A model generated the notes under the pieces. It saw only the letters and a program-made list of their open reading frames with translations. It was not told the origin of the DNA and made no database searches. Of a stretch of 13,557 nt of DNA, positions 1-9,922 are shown one piece after another. The position numbers and the translations under genes were made by a program. The stretch is taken from assembly GCA_009602725.1 (NCBI GenBank), contig WELB01000204.1, forward strand, positions 238,947 through 252,503. Reading direction: 5' to 3'. Each line of letters opens with the position of its first letter. Within the stretch, counting starts at the first letter, position 1. The DNA is from Spirogloea muscicola. Taxonomy: Eukaryota; Streptophyta; Zygnematophyceae; Spirogloeales; Spirogloeaceae.

Positions 1-10
1 GGCGGCGGCG

Positions 11-3000
11 ATGGCGGCGTTGCCTTGGCCGACGTGGCGGCGCCGCCTGCTCGGCCTCGCGCTTCTCGCCGGCTGCCTCCTCCCGCTCGCCGCCGCCGCC
101 GCCGCCGGCGGCGGCGGCAACGGCGCGAGGGTGCGTCTCCCTAGCCACCTCCGGCGCCGCCGCCGCCGACGTCGCTCCAGCTCTTGCTCTGAGCGACCCG
201 CCGAGCTCCGCGGCGCCGTCAGCACCGCCGGAGGGGCGCCCGCAGAGCGCGCCGCAGCGCAATTATCCCACGGCCAGCCCCCGCCGCGGTCGCCGCAGCT
301 CCTTATGGCGGCATTTGCGACGTAACAGAGTTTTAGTCGATGGCTAATTCATCCATTCAATTAGTTAATGAATGAATTCCATATACTTCAGGTGTACATC
401 GTGAGCCACCGGGAGCCGGCCATCCGCTCGTGGCGGATGCAAGGCCCGCAGCTCGAGCCCCGCGTCGCAGAGCTGCGCAGCTCCCACGCCGCGCTCCTGG
501 CTCGCTGCGGCCCACCTGGGTCTGCCTCTATTCCAGCACCCAAATGATTAAACCACAACTCAGAGTCACTGATTTCTCTGATTTGCAGCTGCCTCAATGG
601 GAATATCAGGCACACACTGGCCCACTTGAGTCGCTGGGACTATAGCGCTCTTTCCTGGTTAAGATTTCCTTATATCAATATGAAATTGGCCTCTTCGAAC
701 TCTGGCCTGGTCAATTAAGGCCATCGCCCTCTACTGGAAGAGTCATTTACCCTTCATCTTAGCTCAAAAGCTTGACCGTTACTGTGGCTCGATGGCCTTC
801 AATTGGGCACCAGCTGTTATGAGCTTCGATGACTGCCAGTCATCTAACGGCTGTCCGCTCTGGCTGTCGCATCGTTGGGCGTTGCGGCGCCAGGCAGGAC
901 CGGCCGAGGAAGCTCTACAGCTACTCGCACGCCATCAACGGCTTCGCCGCAGTGCTCTCGGCAGGCCAGGCGGCCGCCCTAGCCGGTAGGCGCTCTGGAA
1001 TATGTATAAAGGCGGCACTTTTTCGAGAATGCAGTGCAGATTGGCCACTGAGGTAGCCAATTTGCAATGGATTGCTTGTATAGACGGCCCTCCAATTGAA
1101 TTATAGTTACACGCACAATTATCGCATCGTGGAAGTGGAGTGCTTTGTTACTGTGTCTCTACAAGCATTAGCTCAAGTCAATGCTGCCGCGCGAGCGTGA
1201 CAGGGATGCCAGAGGTGGCTGTGGTCGCCGAGGACCGGATGCTGCAGACACAGACGACGCGGAGCTGGTCGTTCCTGGGCCTGGACTCGCGCTCCCCGCC
1301 GCTGGGCCTCTGGAACCGCACCGACGGCCGCGACGTCGTCGTGGGCATCCTGGACACAGGCAAGGAGTCGCTGCACCGCCGCTCCAGTACTTCCAGGACT
1401 GCCAATCTGCTGAAATTGGCCTACTAATTGATGATTGGCGAGACACTCCTCATTCATCTTGACTAATTGGGCTAACTGCGGCGTCCATGGCGCAGGCGTG
1501 TGGCCGGAGCACCCGAGCTTCTGGAACCAGAGCCTGGGCGCCGTGCCGGCCCACTTCAAGGGCAACTGCAAGGCGACGGGCGCCGCCTTCGCCTCCCGCC
1601 TCTGCAACCAGTAAGGCCAGCACTCGTCTGCCGCGGCTCCTGGCCCCGCCTGACCTTGCCTCTTCAGCTGGCTTGCCACATGGTGCAATGCATTAATGAG
1701 CTTGTGAGATGATGTCAGAGCAAGTCGAGAGCAAAAACGAGTCTCATCATGCATAATAAAATTATAAATAATAATTGAGTGAGAAAGAGCTGAGTGCTTA
1801 TGAATGCGCTGGCGTTTATGCTTGAGAGCCGGCCACAGTTACTGCTCTCCGTCGATTACTGCTCTCCATTGAAGGACTACTGACCAGAGCCGCAGCGCTT
1901 GACGCTCCTTTCTCTTGCTGCAGGAAGCTGGTCGGTGCACAGTACTTCTACGAAGGCTTTGTCATGAACTCGGGCGTCGACCTTGCTGGCTCCGGAGAAA
2001 CCCTCTCGCCACGCGACGTCGCAGGCCATGGCACCCATGTAGCATCCACCGCGCTCGGCGCTGCCTGCCCAGGGGCAAACATCGGTGGGAACATCTTTGG
2101 GACAAGCAAGGGTATGGCATTCGGCGCCAGACTGTCCATGTACAAGGTAATGAGATTCAATTCATTGACACGTTCAGTTTATTGACAGCTCTTGCTGCTA
2201 TTGAAATGTAACGCTGAAGCTTACTCTAAACAAGGCTTACAGAACCTACATATACATCAAGTGCCCTATATAATTGACAGATTGTGTTGTACAGTCTGAT
2301 TGATGCTTGTTAATGGGCACTTCATGCTTACTCCACCTTGGTCAGGTTGACTACTATAAAGAAGCACAATTAGAGCTTTGAAGAGGTCGCCTGCAGGTCT
2401 GCTGGGCGCCGGATCCATCGACGACCACCGATGGGAACTGCGCTTCGTCGGACATCTTCATGGGCCTGGACCAGGCCATCCGCGACGGCGTGGACGTCAT
2501 CTCCATGTCCCTGAGCGGAGGCAATGAAGCTTTCCTTGGTGACTTCATTGCCGAAGGCGCCTTGAACGCGGTCTTGTCAGGCATACCAGGTATATGTTAT
2601 CATTGGCACCTTGTAGCCTGGACATAGTTCTTAATCTAATTACTGCTAGTTATCTGCAGCAGGCACTAAGTCCAAGTCACGCTGATGGTGAATTGCTTGC
2701 ATTGCATAAGCCTTTCTCCAGAGTAAGTCATAATGGGAGCAAGAATTGACGTTGGGCTTGCTTTGGCTGTGGATCCCAGTTGTGGCTGCCGCCGGCAACG
2801 CTGGCCCAGATCCGCGGACGGTCGCCAACGTGGCGCCATGGCTGATCACGGTGGGAGCAAGTACCATCGATCGCACCTTCCAGAACGCCGTCGTCCTGGG
2901 CAACGGCGTCTCTGTCCTTGTAAGTCCGCTATCCCACTTTGTTTCAAGAGTGACCAACTATGAGGACAGCTTGTCAAGCAAGCACTGAGATAGTGCAGGT

Positions 3001-5321
3001 CAGTGTACGCTGCTTGTAAGCGAGATGGTGATAGAATTGTTGTCCTTGCTGTGAAGGGCGTGTCACTTACCGGAGGCACCTTGCCTGCCAAGCAATTCTA
3101 TCCACTGGTGCAGTCGTCCTCGATTGCCATCAAGGGAGCAACAATTGCCGACGCAAAGTACGTGAGTTCAGATTAGCTTAAAGCACCCCCTTACTTTCAA
3201 TATGCGGCTGATTTTATCATAAATTTGTCAATCGGCAGAACTGGATTCACTTGCATCTACCTGTACATTAAGAATGTCAGGGTATTAGGGTTAGGTTTGT
3301 GCATAGCTGGATGATTTGCTTAGGATGCTGGACTCAGTGACTTGGCACAGTAAGCCTCGAGGAGCTGTCCTGGCCAACTCATCTCACAACTACTTTGAAA
3401 TTACAGAACACCCTCATTATGTTTGTCCACTAGATAGGATAGGCATCAAAGTCACTCTGCAAGGTCAAGGTCTGGATCAAAGTACTTGGTCTGATGACAG
3501 ATTGTAGGCACGTGTTTGTCTTTTGGGCATGAATGAATGCTGTAGCTGACTGCCTTCATCACTTGATACTTGCTGTGGCAGCTTGTGCTTGAACGGCACC
3601 TTGGATCCTCGCAAGGCAGCCGGCACGATCGTGATGTGCACACGCGGGGTCAATGGGAGGGTGGAGAAGGCCGCGATCGTGCAGGCCGCTGGGGGCGTCG
3701 GCACGATCTTGCGGGAGGACTTCAACGGCTCAGAGAGCGGGCTCGCTGACCTCAAGCCGATTCCATCCACGCACGTCGGCGTCACAGCTGGGAAGAGGAT
3801 CATGCAGTACATCTTGTCCACCAGGTTAGCACTAACCAAGTATATTAGTTGCAAGATGATGTCAGTACTGACGGTGGACCTCTCCTTCGTCAGTGATACA
3901 ATTCTCTGTTGGCCAGCATTCAGGCCAGACCAGACTTGTCCCTTGCCGATGACAGCCGCATTAGTGATTGTCTGGTATGCTCGTTGCTCTTTTAGGAAGC
4001 TGACGCTTTGATAATGTTTAAGGTGTTACCAGAGCACGAATGATTACCGGAGCACCCTTATGGCTCAAACAGAACGTAGCGGTCACTTGGAGAGACTGCT
4101 GACTTTGCATGGGTTACTTGTGAGTCCAGGAACCCTTCAGCCTACATAACCGCATCAGAACAGACACTTGGACAGAGGAGCCCTCAGATTGCTGACTTCT
4201 CCGCCGCTGGCCCAAGCTCTCTTACAGACGACCTGCTCAAGGTGCTGTTAGGAGCAAGTCTGCATCTGACTATCCCTTACCAGCTTCCTAGAGAGTCTAA
4301 GCCTACGTAAATTGCTGTTTGTCTTGTTGCAGCTTCTACTTGTCTTTTCACTAATATGTACACATTGAACACATTTGGTTGCATTTCCACAGCCAGACAT
4401 AGTGGCTCCAGGGGTGAGCATACTTGCATCTGGCTTCGGCCAAGGGATGCAGTTCAAGATCATGTCCGGGACGTCCATGGCCACGCCGCACGTCTCTGGC
4501 GTTCTTGCGCTGCTCAAGTCCATGCATCCCACTTGGAGCCCTGCAGCTCTGAAGTCTGCAATCATGACAACAGGTATGAGATCACATTTCCATGTGGTGT
4601 AGACTTTTGCAGTTCCAATCTTGCCAGAATATCTTTCTGTAATTGTGGGTTGGTGCATTGTAACCATCATTGCAGCTAATGTGACTACTTAATCTCTGCC
4701 TTACTTCGCATTGGTTGTGGGCATTAATAATCACACTGCTACAGCTGTGTGATGTGCATAAGATGTGCATACATTCTTGCAGCGTCAGTACTGGACAATA
4801 CAGGCCAACACATCGTTGGCGTGGCGGATGGAAAGCCCGCGAGCGCCCTCCAGATGGGCGCGGGCCACATTGATGCCGACAAGGCCGCGGATCCAGGGCT
4901 CGTCTACGATGCGGGAGAGCTCGACTACATCGCCTTCTTGTGCAGCTATGGCTACCCAACCCATCTCATCAGCTCGTACTTCTCCACGGGCTGCCCAGTC
5001 CCCAGCACCAAAATCGCAGATCTTAATTATCCCACTTTCCAAATATCGCACCTCTCGGCTCCCACTCGCGTTACTCGCGTCGTTACCAACGTGGGCGACA
5101 GGAATTCGCTATACTCTGTCACTGTGGTCAATCCGCCTGGGGTTATGGTCAAGGTTAACCCCAAAGTGATCCAGTTCAGCCGGAAGAGGAAGACGGCGAG
5201 GTTCCGCGTCACCTTCACGCCGACGGGCCGGAGCACGAACGACAGTTTCACATACGGATCTCTTTCGTGGAGCGACGGGATTCGCAATGTGCGCAGCGCT
5301 ATTGTTGTGGGCATTGTGTAG
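11..5321 (+). CDS. Plant-type subtilisin-like serine protease (subtilase, S8A/SBT family), complete, 13 exons
   Basis: Secreted serine endopeptidase by family. Exon model: 11-130, 392-519, 894-985, 1204-1359, 1496-1610, 1924-2146, 2397-2589, 2780-2919, 3057-3157, 3582-3824, 4130-4241, 4393-4573, 4783-5321, totalling 2343 nt and 780 residues, normal for plant subtilases. Domains in order: Arg-anchored hydrophobic signal peptide (about 1-32); I9 prodomain beginning VYIVSH and containing [16 protein letters not shown]; catalytic domain from about [12 protein letters not shown] insert containing [14 protein letters not shown] and [12 protein letters not shown]-terminal Fn3-like domain with ADLNYPTF and VTNVGD. 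Catalytic residues are Asp164 (GILDTG), His239 (GHGTHVAS), oxyanion Asn349 (AAAGNAGP) and Ser569 ([12 protein letters not shown]). Intron 4 appears to use a GC donor. The usual FSSRGP motif reads FSAAGP. The exon 2/3 junction (weak donor GTCTGC) and the 3' splice site at 3056 are the least certain; the other joins are fixed by phase and motif continuity. The ATG at 11 opens directly into the signal peptide. The substrate cannot be told from sequence. Confidence 0.94.
1360..1495 (+). other. GC-AG intron (subtilase intron 4)
   Basis: The exon upstream ends GGACACAG and the intron opens GCAAGG, then closes with GCGCAG. Joining 1359 to 1496 restores GILDTG followed by VWPEHPSF, the invariant family sequence around the catalytic Asp. 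No GT donor nearby preserves it. The flanking bases match the strong AG|GCAAG consensus known for GC-AG introns. Confidence 0.85.
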
Positions 5322-5693
5322 CATATAGCTTGGCTTCCACTTTTAGAGCCCTTGTAAGACATTTACCATTTGGCCAGCAGTCAGCACGCCCTTCAGTAAA
5401 ACCCTTGTTACCATTCAATTCTCCATTCTACAGGTTGATTGACTGGCAGACCAGTCATGTTAGTGAATCAGATTACAACACAAATATATTCGATTTCAAA
5501 GGATGACTCTGACAGGAAGAGTGAATCCTCCTGTCTACGGAAGACAGATCCAGACCATTGGCTCAGTGCCAATGGATTTGTGCAGTTTTGCCACCAGTGC
5601 TAGCAAGAGTAGGCGATTCTTTACACGATTCTTTCATGCCATGATTTGTGGCCTGACACCTGAAAGAACAAGAGGCTACAGTCCTACTTGTAC

Positions 5694-5699
5694 AATAAA
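5694..5699 (+). promoter_or_regulatory. Possible poly(A) signal of the subtilase gene
   Basis: AATAAA lies 373 nt after the subtilase stop. A TGTAA pentamer, the green-algal type of signal, also occurs at 5354-5358, 33 nt after the stop. Which one is used, if either, cannot be told without transcript ends. Confidence 0.3.
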
Positions 5700-5734
5700 C
5701 AGGCAGCCCAAATAGTCATCCTTGACCACCCTCC

Positions 5735-5826
5735 GGTTCATTATGGCCCTTTATTCAAACCTTTGTGGGCTGACTGTTCGCAGTCCTAGCCCCTTACGAA
5801 AGAGCTGCTGGTCTTCTTGTGCTGGC
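5735..5826 (+). repeat. Hairpin repeat family, copy A
   Basis: First of four diverged copies. It contains TTCAAACCTTTG, then the hairpin GGGCTG (5767-5772) / CAGTCC (5781-5786), then CTAGCCCCTTACGAAAGAG and a CTTCTTG-like tail. It aligns with copies B-D in the same order but lacks the CTATTCTCTTTC-like segment ahead of the hairpin. It is the most diverged stem, relying on one G-T pair. Confidence 0.5.
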
Positions 5827-6033
5827 CTTCACCAGCCAGTATGCAGCCATCCTTTCTAATTGTGATTCCAACAGAGCGAGCTTCATACGCTCTCTCCCCC
5901 TATTCAGCGCCATTGCTGAATAGTGGACATTGGCAATAGTAGGTCACTGGATTCTGCAAGAAAGCGCGTCCAAATCGAGAGCAGTGGCTGTGAGAGGCCA
6001 GCCCAAAGGATTGGACAGGGTCCTAGACGCCAG

Positions 6034-6061
6034 GCGTGTGCGTGTGCGTGTGCGTGTGCGT
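6034..6061 (+). repeat. TGTGCG hexanucleotide microsatellite
   Basis: About four and a half uninterrupted copies of the hexamer GTGTGC. It gives an open frame of alternating Cys-Val one way and Ala-His the other, which is an artefact of the repeat. Confidence 0.9.
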
Positions 6062-6087
6062 TCTGACATTGCGCTTTAGACCCCTCC

Positions 6088-6193
6088 GTCATTTGGCCCC
6101 TTCGAACCTTTGTCTATTCTCTTTCGGGCTGGCTTTTCACAGCCCTTGCCCCTATTGGGAGAGCCACTTCTTGCCGGATGGCGCAAGAAGCAA
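6088..6193 (+). repeat. Hairpin repeat family, copy B
   Basis: Shares CGAACCTTTG with copy A and the CATTCT/CTATTCT-TTTCGGGCTG block with copies C and D. Stem GGGCTG (6126-6131) pairs with CAGCCC (6140-6145). It is followed by GCCCCTATTGGGAGAGCC and CTTCTTGCC, which is close to my consensus for the family. Confidence 0.6.
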
Positions 6194-6302
6194 GATACTA
6201 AATGCTAAGACGTCTTCTCAGTAACCTCTAGTCAGTGAATGCAGAAGGATTGGGCAGGGTCCGTGTGGAACACAGCCAGCGTTTACGGATGCTTGCCATC
6301 CC

Positions 6303-6380
6303 CAACATGGTATCAGAGGAAGGTTCGAGCCTTCGACCTGTGGGCTATGGAGAATCGATCCTTCCTCTCATACCATGTTG
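6303..6380. repeat. Long inverted repeat with retrotransposon primer-binding-site-like arms
   Basis: Arms 6303-6323 and 6360-6380 are reverse complements at 20 of 21 positions, and four more inner pairs (TCGA) extend the stem after one mismatch. The left arm contains TGGTATCAGAG, 11 of the 12 bases of TGGTATCAGAGC, the site complementary to initiator tRNA-Met in many plant Copia elements, preceded by CAACA. The spacer includes GGTTCGAGCC. No LTR, gag or pol sequence is visible, so this is at most a relic or foldback. Confidence 0.75.
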
Positions 6381-6451
6381 CGGATACCAGAGACTGATCT
6401 GAAGTAAATTGAGCGCTTAATATACGTTGGGATTACTTGCTTTTCTGGCTC

Positions 6452-6535
6452 CTAAATTTGTTCATTCTTTTTCGGGCTGCCAAGCACAGCCATCGCCCAC
6501 TACAGGTAGAGTCCTTCTCTTGCTTAGCAGGGGTT
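6452..6535 (+). repeat. Hairpin repeat family, copy C
   Basis: Contains TTCATTCTTTTTCGGGCTG. Stem GGCTG (6475-6479) pairs with CAGCC (6487-6491). It continues ATCGCCCACTACAGGTAGAG and CCTTCTCTTGC, parallel to copy B. The loop sequence differs from the other copies while the stem is kept. Confidence 0.55.
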
Positions 6536-6811
6536 ACTGAGTAGTTCGTAGCTGCTTTGTTTCTTCTTGCGCGCTCTAAGTCAGGCCTCCGGCTTTCGTG
6601 GCGGCGCTCCAGCTCCCCAAGTTAGCTTGTCAGATTTGTTTGTGCTCACCCGTGGGTACTAATGTCATCTTAGGTACCTTAGATTAGGTCTCCGTATTAT
6701 GTAGCCTTGTTTAGTCTGCACTCGACTCTGCCTGGACAATGTATTGGCTTGAATTGGCCTCCCTTTCAATTCATGCGCCCCGCGCGCCTTCTCTCTCTTG
6801 TGTGCTTCTTT

Positions 6812-6837
6812 CTTAGTGCTTCGCCTTAGTGCTTCGC
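6812..6837 (+). repeat. Two tandem copies of a 13-mer upstream of SRR1
   Basis: CTTAGTGCTTCGC occurs twice back to back with no mismatch (6812-6824, 6825-6837), about 150 nt before the SRR1 start codon. It could be a promoter or 5' UTR element or a simple slippage product. Confidence 0.8.
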
Positions 6838-6864
6838 CTGGCCCCCTTCTTCTTGGGCTTCTTG

Positions 6865-6945
6865 TACTCTGCTCATTCTTTTTTGGGCTGGCTGTTCCAG
6901 CCCCTATCCTCAATGGGCGAGCTCTTTGGCTTCAAGCGATCAGCT
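6865..6945 (+). repeat. Hairpin repeat family, copy D
   Basis: Contains CTCATTCTTTTTTGGGCTGG. Perfect 7-bp stem GGGCTGG (6885-6891) / CCAGCCC (6897-6903) with a 5-nt loop. It is followed by TATCCTCAATGGGCGAGCTC and TTTGGCTTC. It ends about 40 nt before the SRR1 start codon, so it is probably within that gene's 5' UTR or core promoter. Confidence 0.6.
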
Positions 6946-6983
6946 CGCTGCAAACAGGCTGACAGACGACGCAGGACGGCGCC

Positions 6984-9922
6984 ATGGCGCCGACAGCCGG
7001 CGACTGGACCGTCGTGCGCAGGCGGAGCAGCAGAAGTGGCCGCGGCGGTGGCGGCGCCGCGAAAGCCCAACGTCCTAAATCCTGCTCTGCTGCCGGCGGC
7101 TCGGAGGCCGGCCCTGACGACGGTCGCGGCGCCGACGACGGCCCGGAGGCGCAGGCGCGGCTGCTGGAGAAGCTCGGCGCCGCCAGGTGGTTCAGAATGC
7201 CTTCAATTTAGCATCAGTAAAGTAGCTCCTATTAGAGCCGGAACTGCGGCAACGCCGGCTTCCTGCCATTGCCGCCAGCCGGCGCTCTAAGTGGCATTAG
7301 CTTCCGTGGCGCCGGCGATGGCCGCCATAGTGGGAGGGCCTATGCAATCGGCCAAATTCCCAATATACTGACCGTCTCGCCGTTGCCGTTGGCGGCGTTC
7401 GGCGTGCACAGGCGCAAGGTGGAGGCGTCGGCCTTCTTCCAGAGCTTCCGAGGTGGACCCATAACCCCAAACCCCCACACTCTGACCAGCTCTATTAAGT
7501 CCAATTGCACGCTGTGGTAGATACTGTACATGCTAAGACACAAGACCCGAAGGACAAGGATAGAGTCGTTAGTAGCTGACCACAGCTGGCCCTCATTTGG
7601 GTCGCCCTCTCGTTGAGCGTGATCGCAGAACAGGTGGCGAGCCTGGACATTGCACGCCGGCTGAGAGTCCCGCCTGGAGATAGTGATGGGGCTGGCAACG
7701 AGGCCACGTCTGGAGCTCGTTGTGCCGAGAGTGATGTCTCCCAGGCAGATGCGGCCGTCCCGCCGCCAGTTGGCGTAAGGGCCGCCTCTATGGACTTGGT
7801 TGTGTATGGAATCGGAAGCCTGGAGCATTCGGAGGTGGCGCGCTGCCAGCTCGGGCTCGCTGGGCTCCTCGCCACGCAGCTGCAGGTCTCCAAGGAGCTG
7901 CTCAGAAGCCTTAAGTCTTAACATGACCATCTCAGGACCTGCAAATGTCTACACCTTGAAGTTGTTGTCATTCCAATTAAGACTGTGATTAAGACTGTCA
8001 TCAAGAGTAAGATTGTGATTAATGCTTCATGCTCAGGCCAGTAATACTCAAGCTGGCCAGCTTTTATGGCGTACACAGTCGCCCCACAAAGCTGCGCTTG
8101 CAAGCCACGAGAAGCAGTTGTGCTCCAATGACTTGGTTTAGGCCGTCTAAGAGGAGCAGCTTGCTCTGCTGTTGCACGTGCTCGGCAGGCAGCGTCGCCG
8201 GTGTGGGTCTACGATCCAGTCCTGACAGCGCTTGAGCGGACGGCGATGAAGTGTCTTGGATGTGAGTGCCTGCCCCACAACGAGGTGGGTCAACTTGAGC
8301 CTCAAGATGCACGGCACTTATGGTCAGCAGCATAAGGTTCTGAGCTCCCGTACGTAGACTTAAGCCCTAACCCTCCTTAATTCTTGCATAGACGAGTGTC
8401 TGCTCCTAAATCATCCAGCTAATTGCTTCTATGTTGATGTCTTGGTGTGTCTCACCTCCTGTTTCAGCTTCTAGAGCATTTAAGTCAAGCTTTGGCTATT
8501 GTCAGTCAAATCCAGCCCCGCTGATTGGTCCTGGCTCACTGGCCCTGGTTGCCACAGGAAGGTCTGCGGCGTGCCGAGCGCCCGACCGTCTTCTACATGC
8601 CACACTGCGAGGTCGAGCTGTACGAGAACGTGCGATGCTTACCCTCTATCCAGTATTTAGCCATGCCAGATTGGCCTTTGTTTTCTTCCCAATTAGTTTA
8701 GGACAGCCGCAGGCTGCTGCCAGCTGCTACTGCTGGCTGCTCCAGCAGCTTTGTTTCCAAGGTCGACACCCAGATTGACCTGTAAAAGCTGGCGCCTCCA
8801 ATCCCTTGATTACTTATCAAAGTGTGCCTCTTATATTGCACTCAGGTGCTGTTAGCCAATGCCGAGAGTGGCCTGCTTGGTCAGGTGGCCATTCTGGGAA
8901 ACAGCTTCGGGCACTACCAGTCGAGGCAAGCGCTTCCATTCCGCTTAATGCACACTTCCAATCTCAGTTTGACACTGTAATTGAAGTCCTGTTGCACTAA
9001 GCTCTCGGGTAAGGGTCCACCGCCTGAAAATGAGAACCCATGCATTTAAGTGATCGGTTATGCATCCAAGCATGCTGCACTTATTTGTGCTGGTGCTTGG
9101 CATCATTCTTAGCAGCGCTCTCTGCAAGCTGTGTGGTAGTCACCAATCAGTCACTCCTGGATCCTAGTGATCTGGGTGCAGGTGGTCTGCTGTGCCGTTC
9201 CCAAATACGGCAAGGCCTGACCTCCTGCTCAAGGTACTCCTTCATATCACACTATTTACTAAACAGAGTCTCAGTAAACTCAATCCTAGACCCAAAGTCC
9301 CCTAGTTAGCAATGAGCAGAGTGGACGACATGAAAATTTCCATGAGACGATGTAGCTACTAGGTCTAAGCCTTGACTTCTGTGACCTTGAAAATTGAGAA
9401 AGCTTGTCCCTTTGCAGACTGTCCTTAACATTTTAGCCTGCAGTCAGATTTCAGGAGGAGCTGACATCTTTCTTCTGCTGGACGTGGCCCAGCTGGCCCA
9501 GAGCTCCACGGTTGAGCACCCCGTGCAGGATGGCAACTTCCCGCTCATCTCTGCCTTTAATGACCTAAGGTGCTTGCCAAAATCAAGCACTTCTCGGCAA
9601 CTCCCAGATGACGCATATGTTCTCATTCTAACAACTATGTATATACCCTTGGCTTCTAAGAGTCTATGCAAATGAGAAGGCAATGCAAGCTTGTCGCTGT
9701 TCATTGCTTTTAGATGCTTTTTATGGTTCATGTAGGCTCTTGCAGATAGTTCATCGAGAGTTATGCTAAATAGCATGAAGTAGGTCCATCTGCACTATGG
9801 GAAATACCACCTGCATTTGGTTGGGGGTAAAGATGCACTCTCCTGGCTTGTTTGAAGGGGTGTTTTTACGATCATCCTGATTTGGGACTGGCTGTATCAG
9901 CTGGCACTTTTTCAACGGATGA
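6984..9922 (+). CDS. SRR1: SRR1 (SENSITIVITY TO RED LIGHT REDUCED 1) family protein, complete, 8 exons
   Basis: Exon model: 6984-7186, 7412-7452, 7629-7885, 8189-8284, 8558-8629, 8846-8925, 9444-9569, 9901-9922, totalling 897 nt and 298 residues. The N-terminus MAPTAGDWTVVRRR matches the basic DWTVV start of plant SRR1. Family landmarks follow in order: KVEASAFFQSF (exon 2), VVYGIGSLE (Tyr141 onward), VYDPVL (about 174-179), TVFYMPHCEVELYENV (MPHCE at 213-217), AILGNSF (GNSF 241-244), and the tail AFNDLSWHFFNG. In Arabidopsis the protein acts in phytochrome B signalling and the circadian clock; other eukaryotes have relatives (yeast BER1, animal SRRD). Biochemical activity is not established. 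Residues about 95-135 (GDSDGAGNEATSG onward) are a Gly/Ala/Asp-rich insert absent from my picture of the family; a small unrecognised intron there is possible. Intron 6 is modelled with a GC donor; a GT donor at 8977 is phase-compatible and would add 17 residues. Confidence 0.9.
7979..8020 (+). repeat. Short degenerate minisatellite in SRR1 intron 3
   Basis: The 12-mers AAGACTGTGATT, AAGACTGTCATC and AAGATTGTGATT follow one another, with a half unit (AAGAGT) before the last. This is a small slippage repeat within the intron. No function is apparent. Confidence 0.75.
8926..9443 (+). other. Probable GC-AG intron (SRR1 intron 6)
   Basis: The exon ends TCGAG, the intron opens GCAAGC and ends CCTGCAG. 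Splicing 8925 to 9444 keeps frame (phase 2) and gives GNSFGHYQSS then QISGGADIFLLL. A GT donor (CT|GTAATT at 8977) has the same phase and cannot be excluded. The GC site is preferred for its stronger consensus and because it avoids an unmatched 17-residue extension. Confidence 0.5.

Larger units (their letters stand above)
5322..6983. other. Intergenic region between the subtilase and SRR1 genes
   Basis: I see no convincing gene in this 1.66-kb stretch. The open frames are short, unlike any family I know, and not supported by splice-linked continuations. It should contain the subtilase 3' UTR and the SRR1 promoter and 5' UTR. It also holds four diverged copies of a hairpin repeat, a hexamer microsatellite, a long inverted repeat and a 13-nt tandem duplication, listed separately. 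Confidence 0.8.

Noticed and set aside
1001-1012. TATAAA-like sequence as a promoter
   Set aside because: Lies inside subtilase intron 3 with no gene starting downstream other than the continuing subtilase.
1173-1754. 193-residue minus-strand open frame
   Set aside because: Lies opposite subtilase exons 4 and 5 and is a GC-driven shadow; no family resemblance.
6309-6340. tRNA-like GGTTCGAGCC
   Set aside because: Resembles a T-loop but no cloverleaf with acceptor, D and anticodon arms can be drawn; better explained by the inverted repeat.
6665-6913. 82-residue basic minus-strand frame in the intergenic region
   Set aside because: Composition is Arg/Lys-rich low complexity, overlaps the repeat copy D, and matches no family I know.
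7340-7930. 196-residue minus-strand open frame
   Set aside because: Antisense to SRR1 exons 2 and 3 and their introns; Ser/Arg-rich shadow with no recognisable domain.
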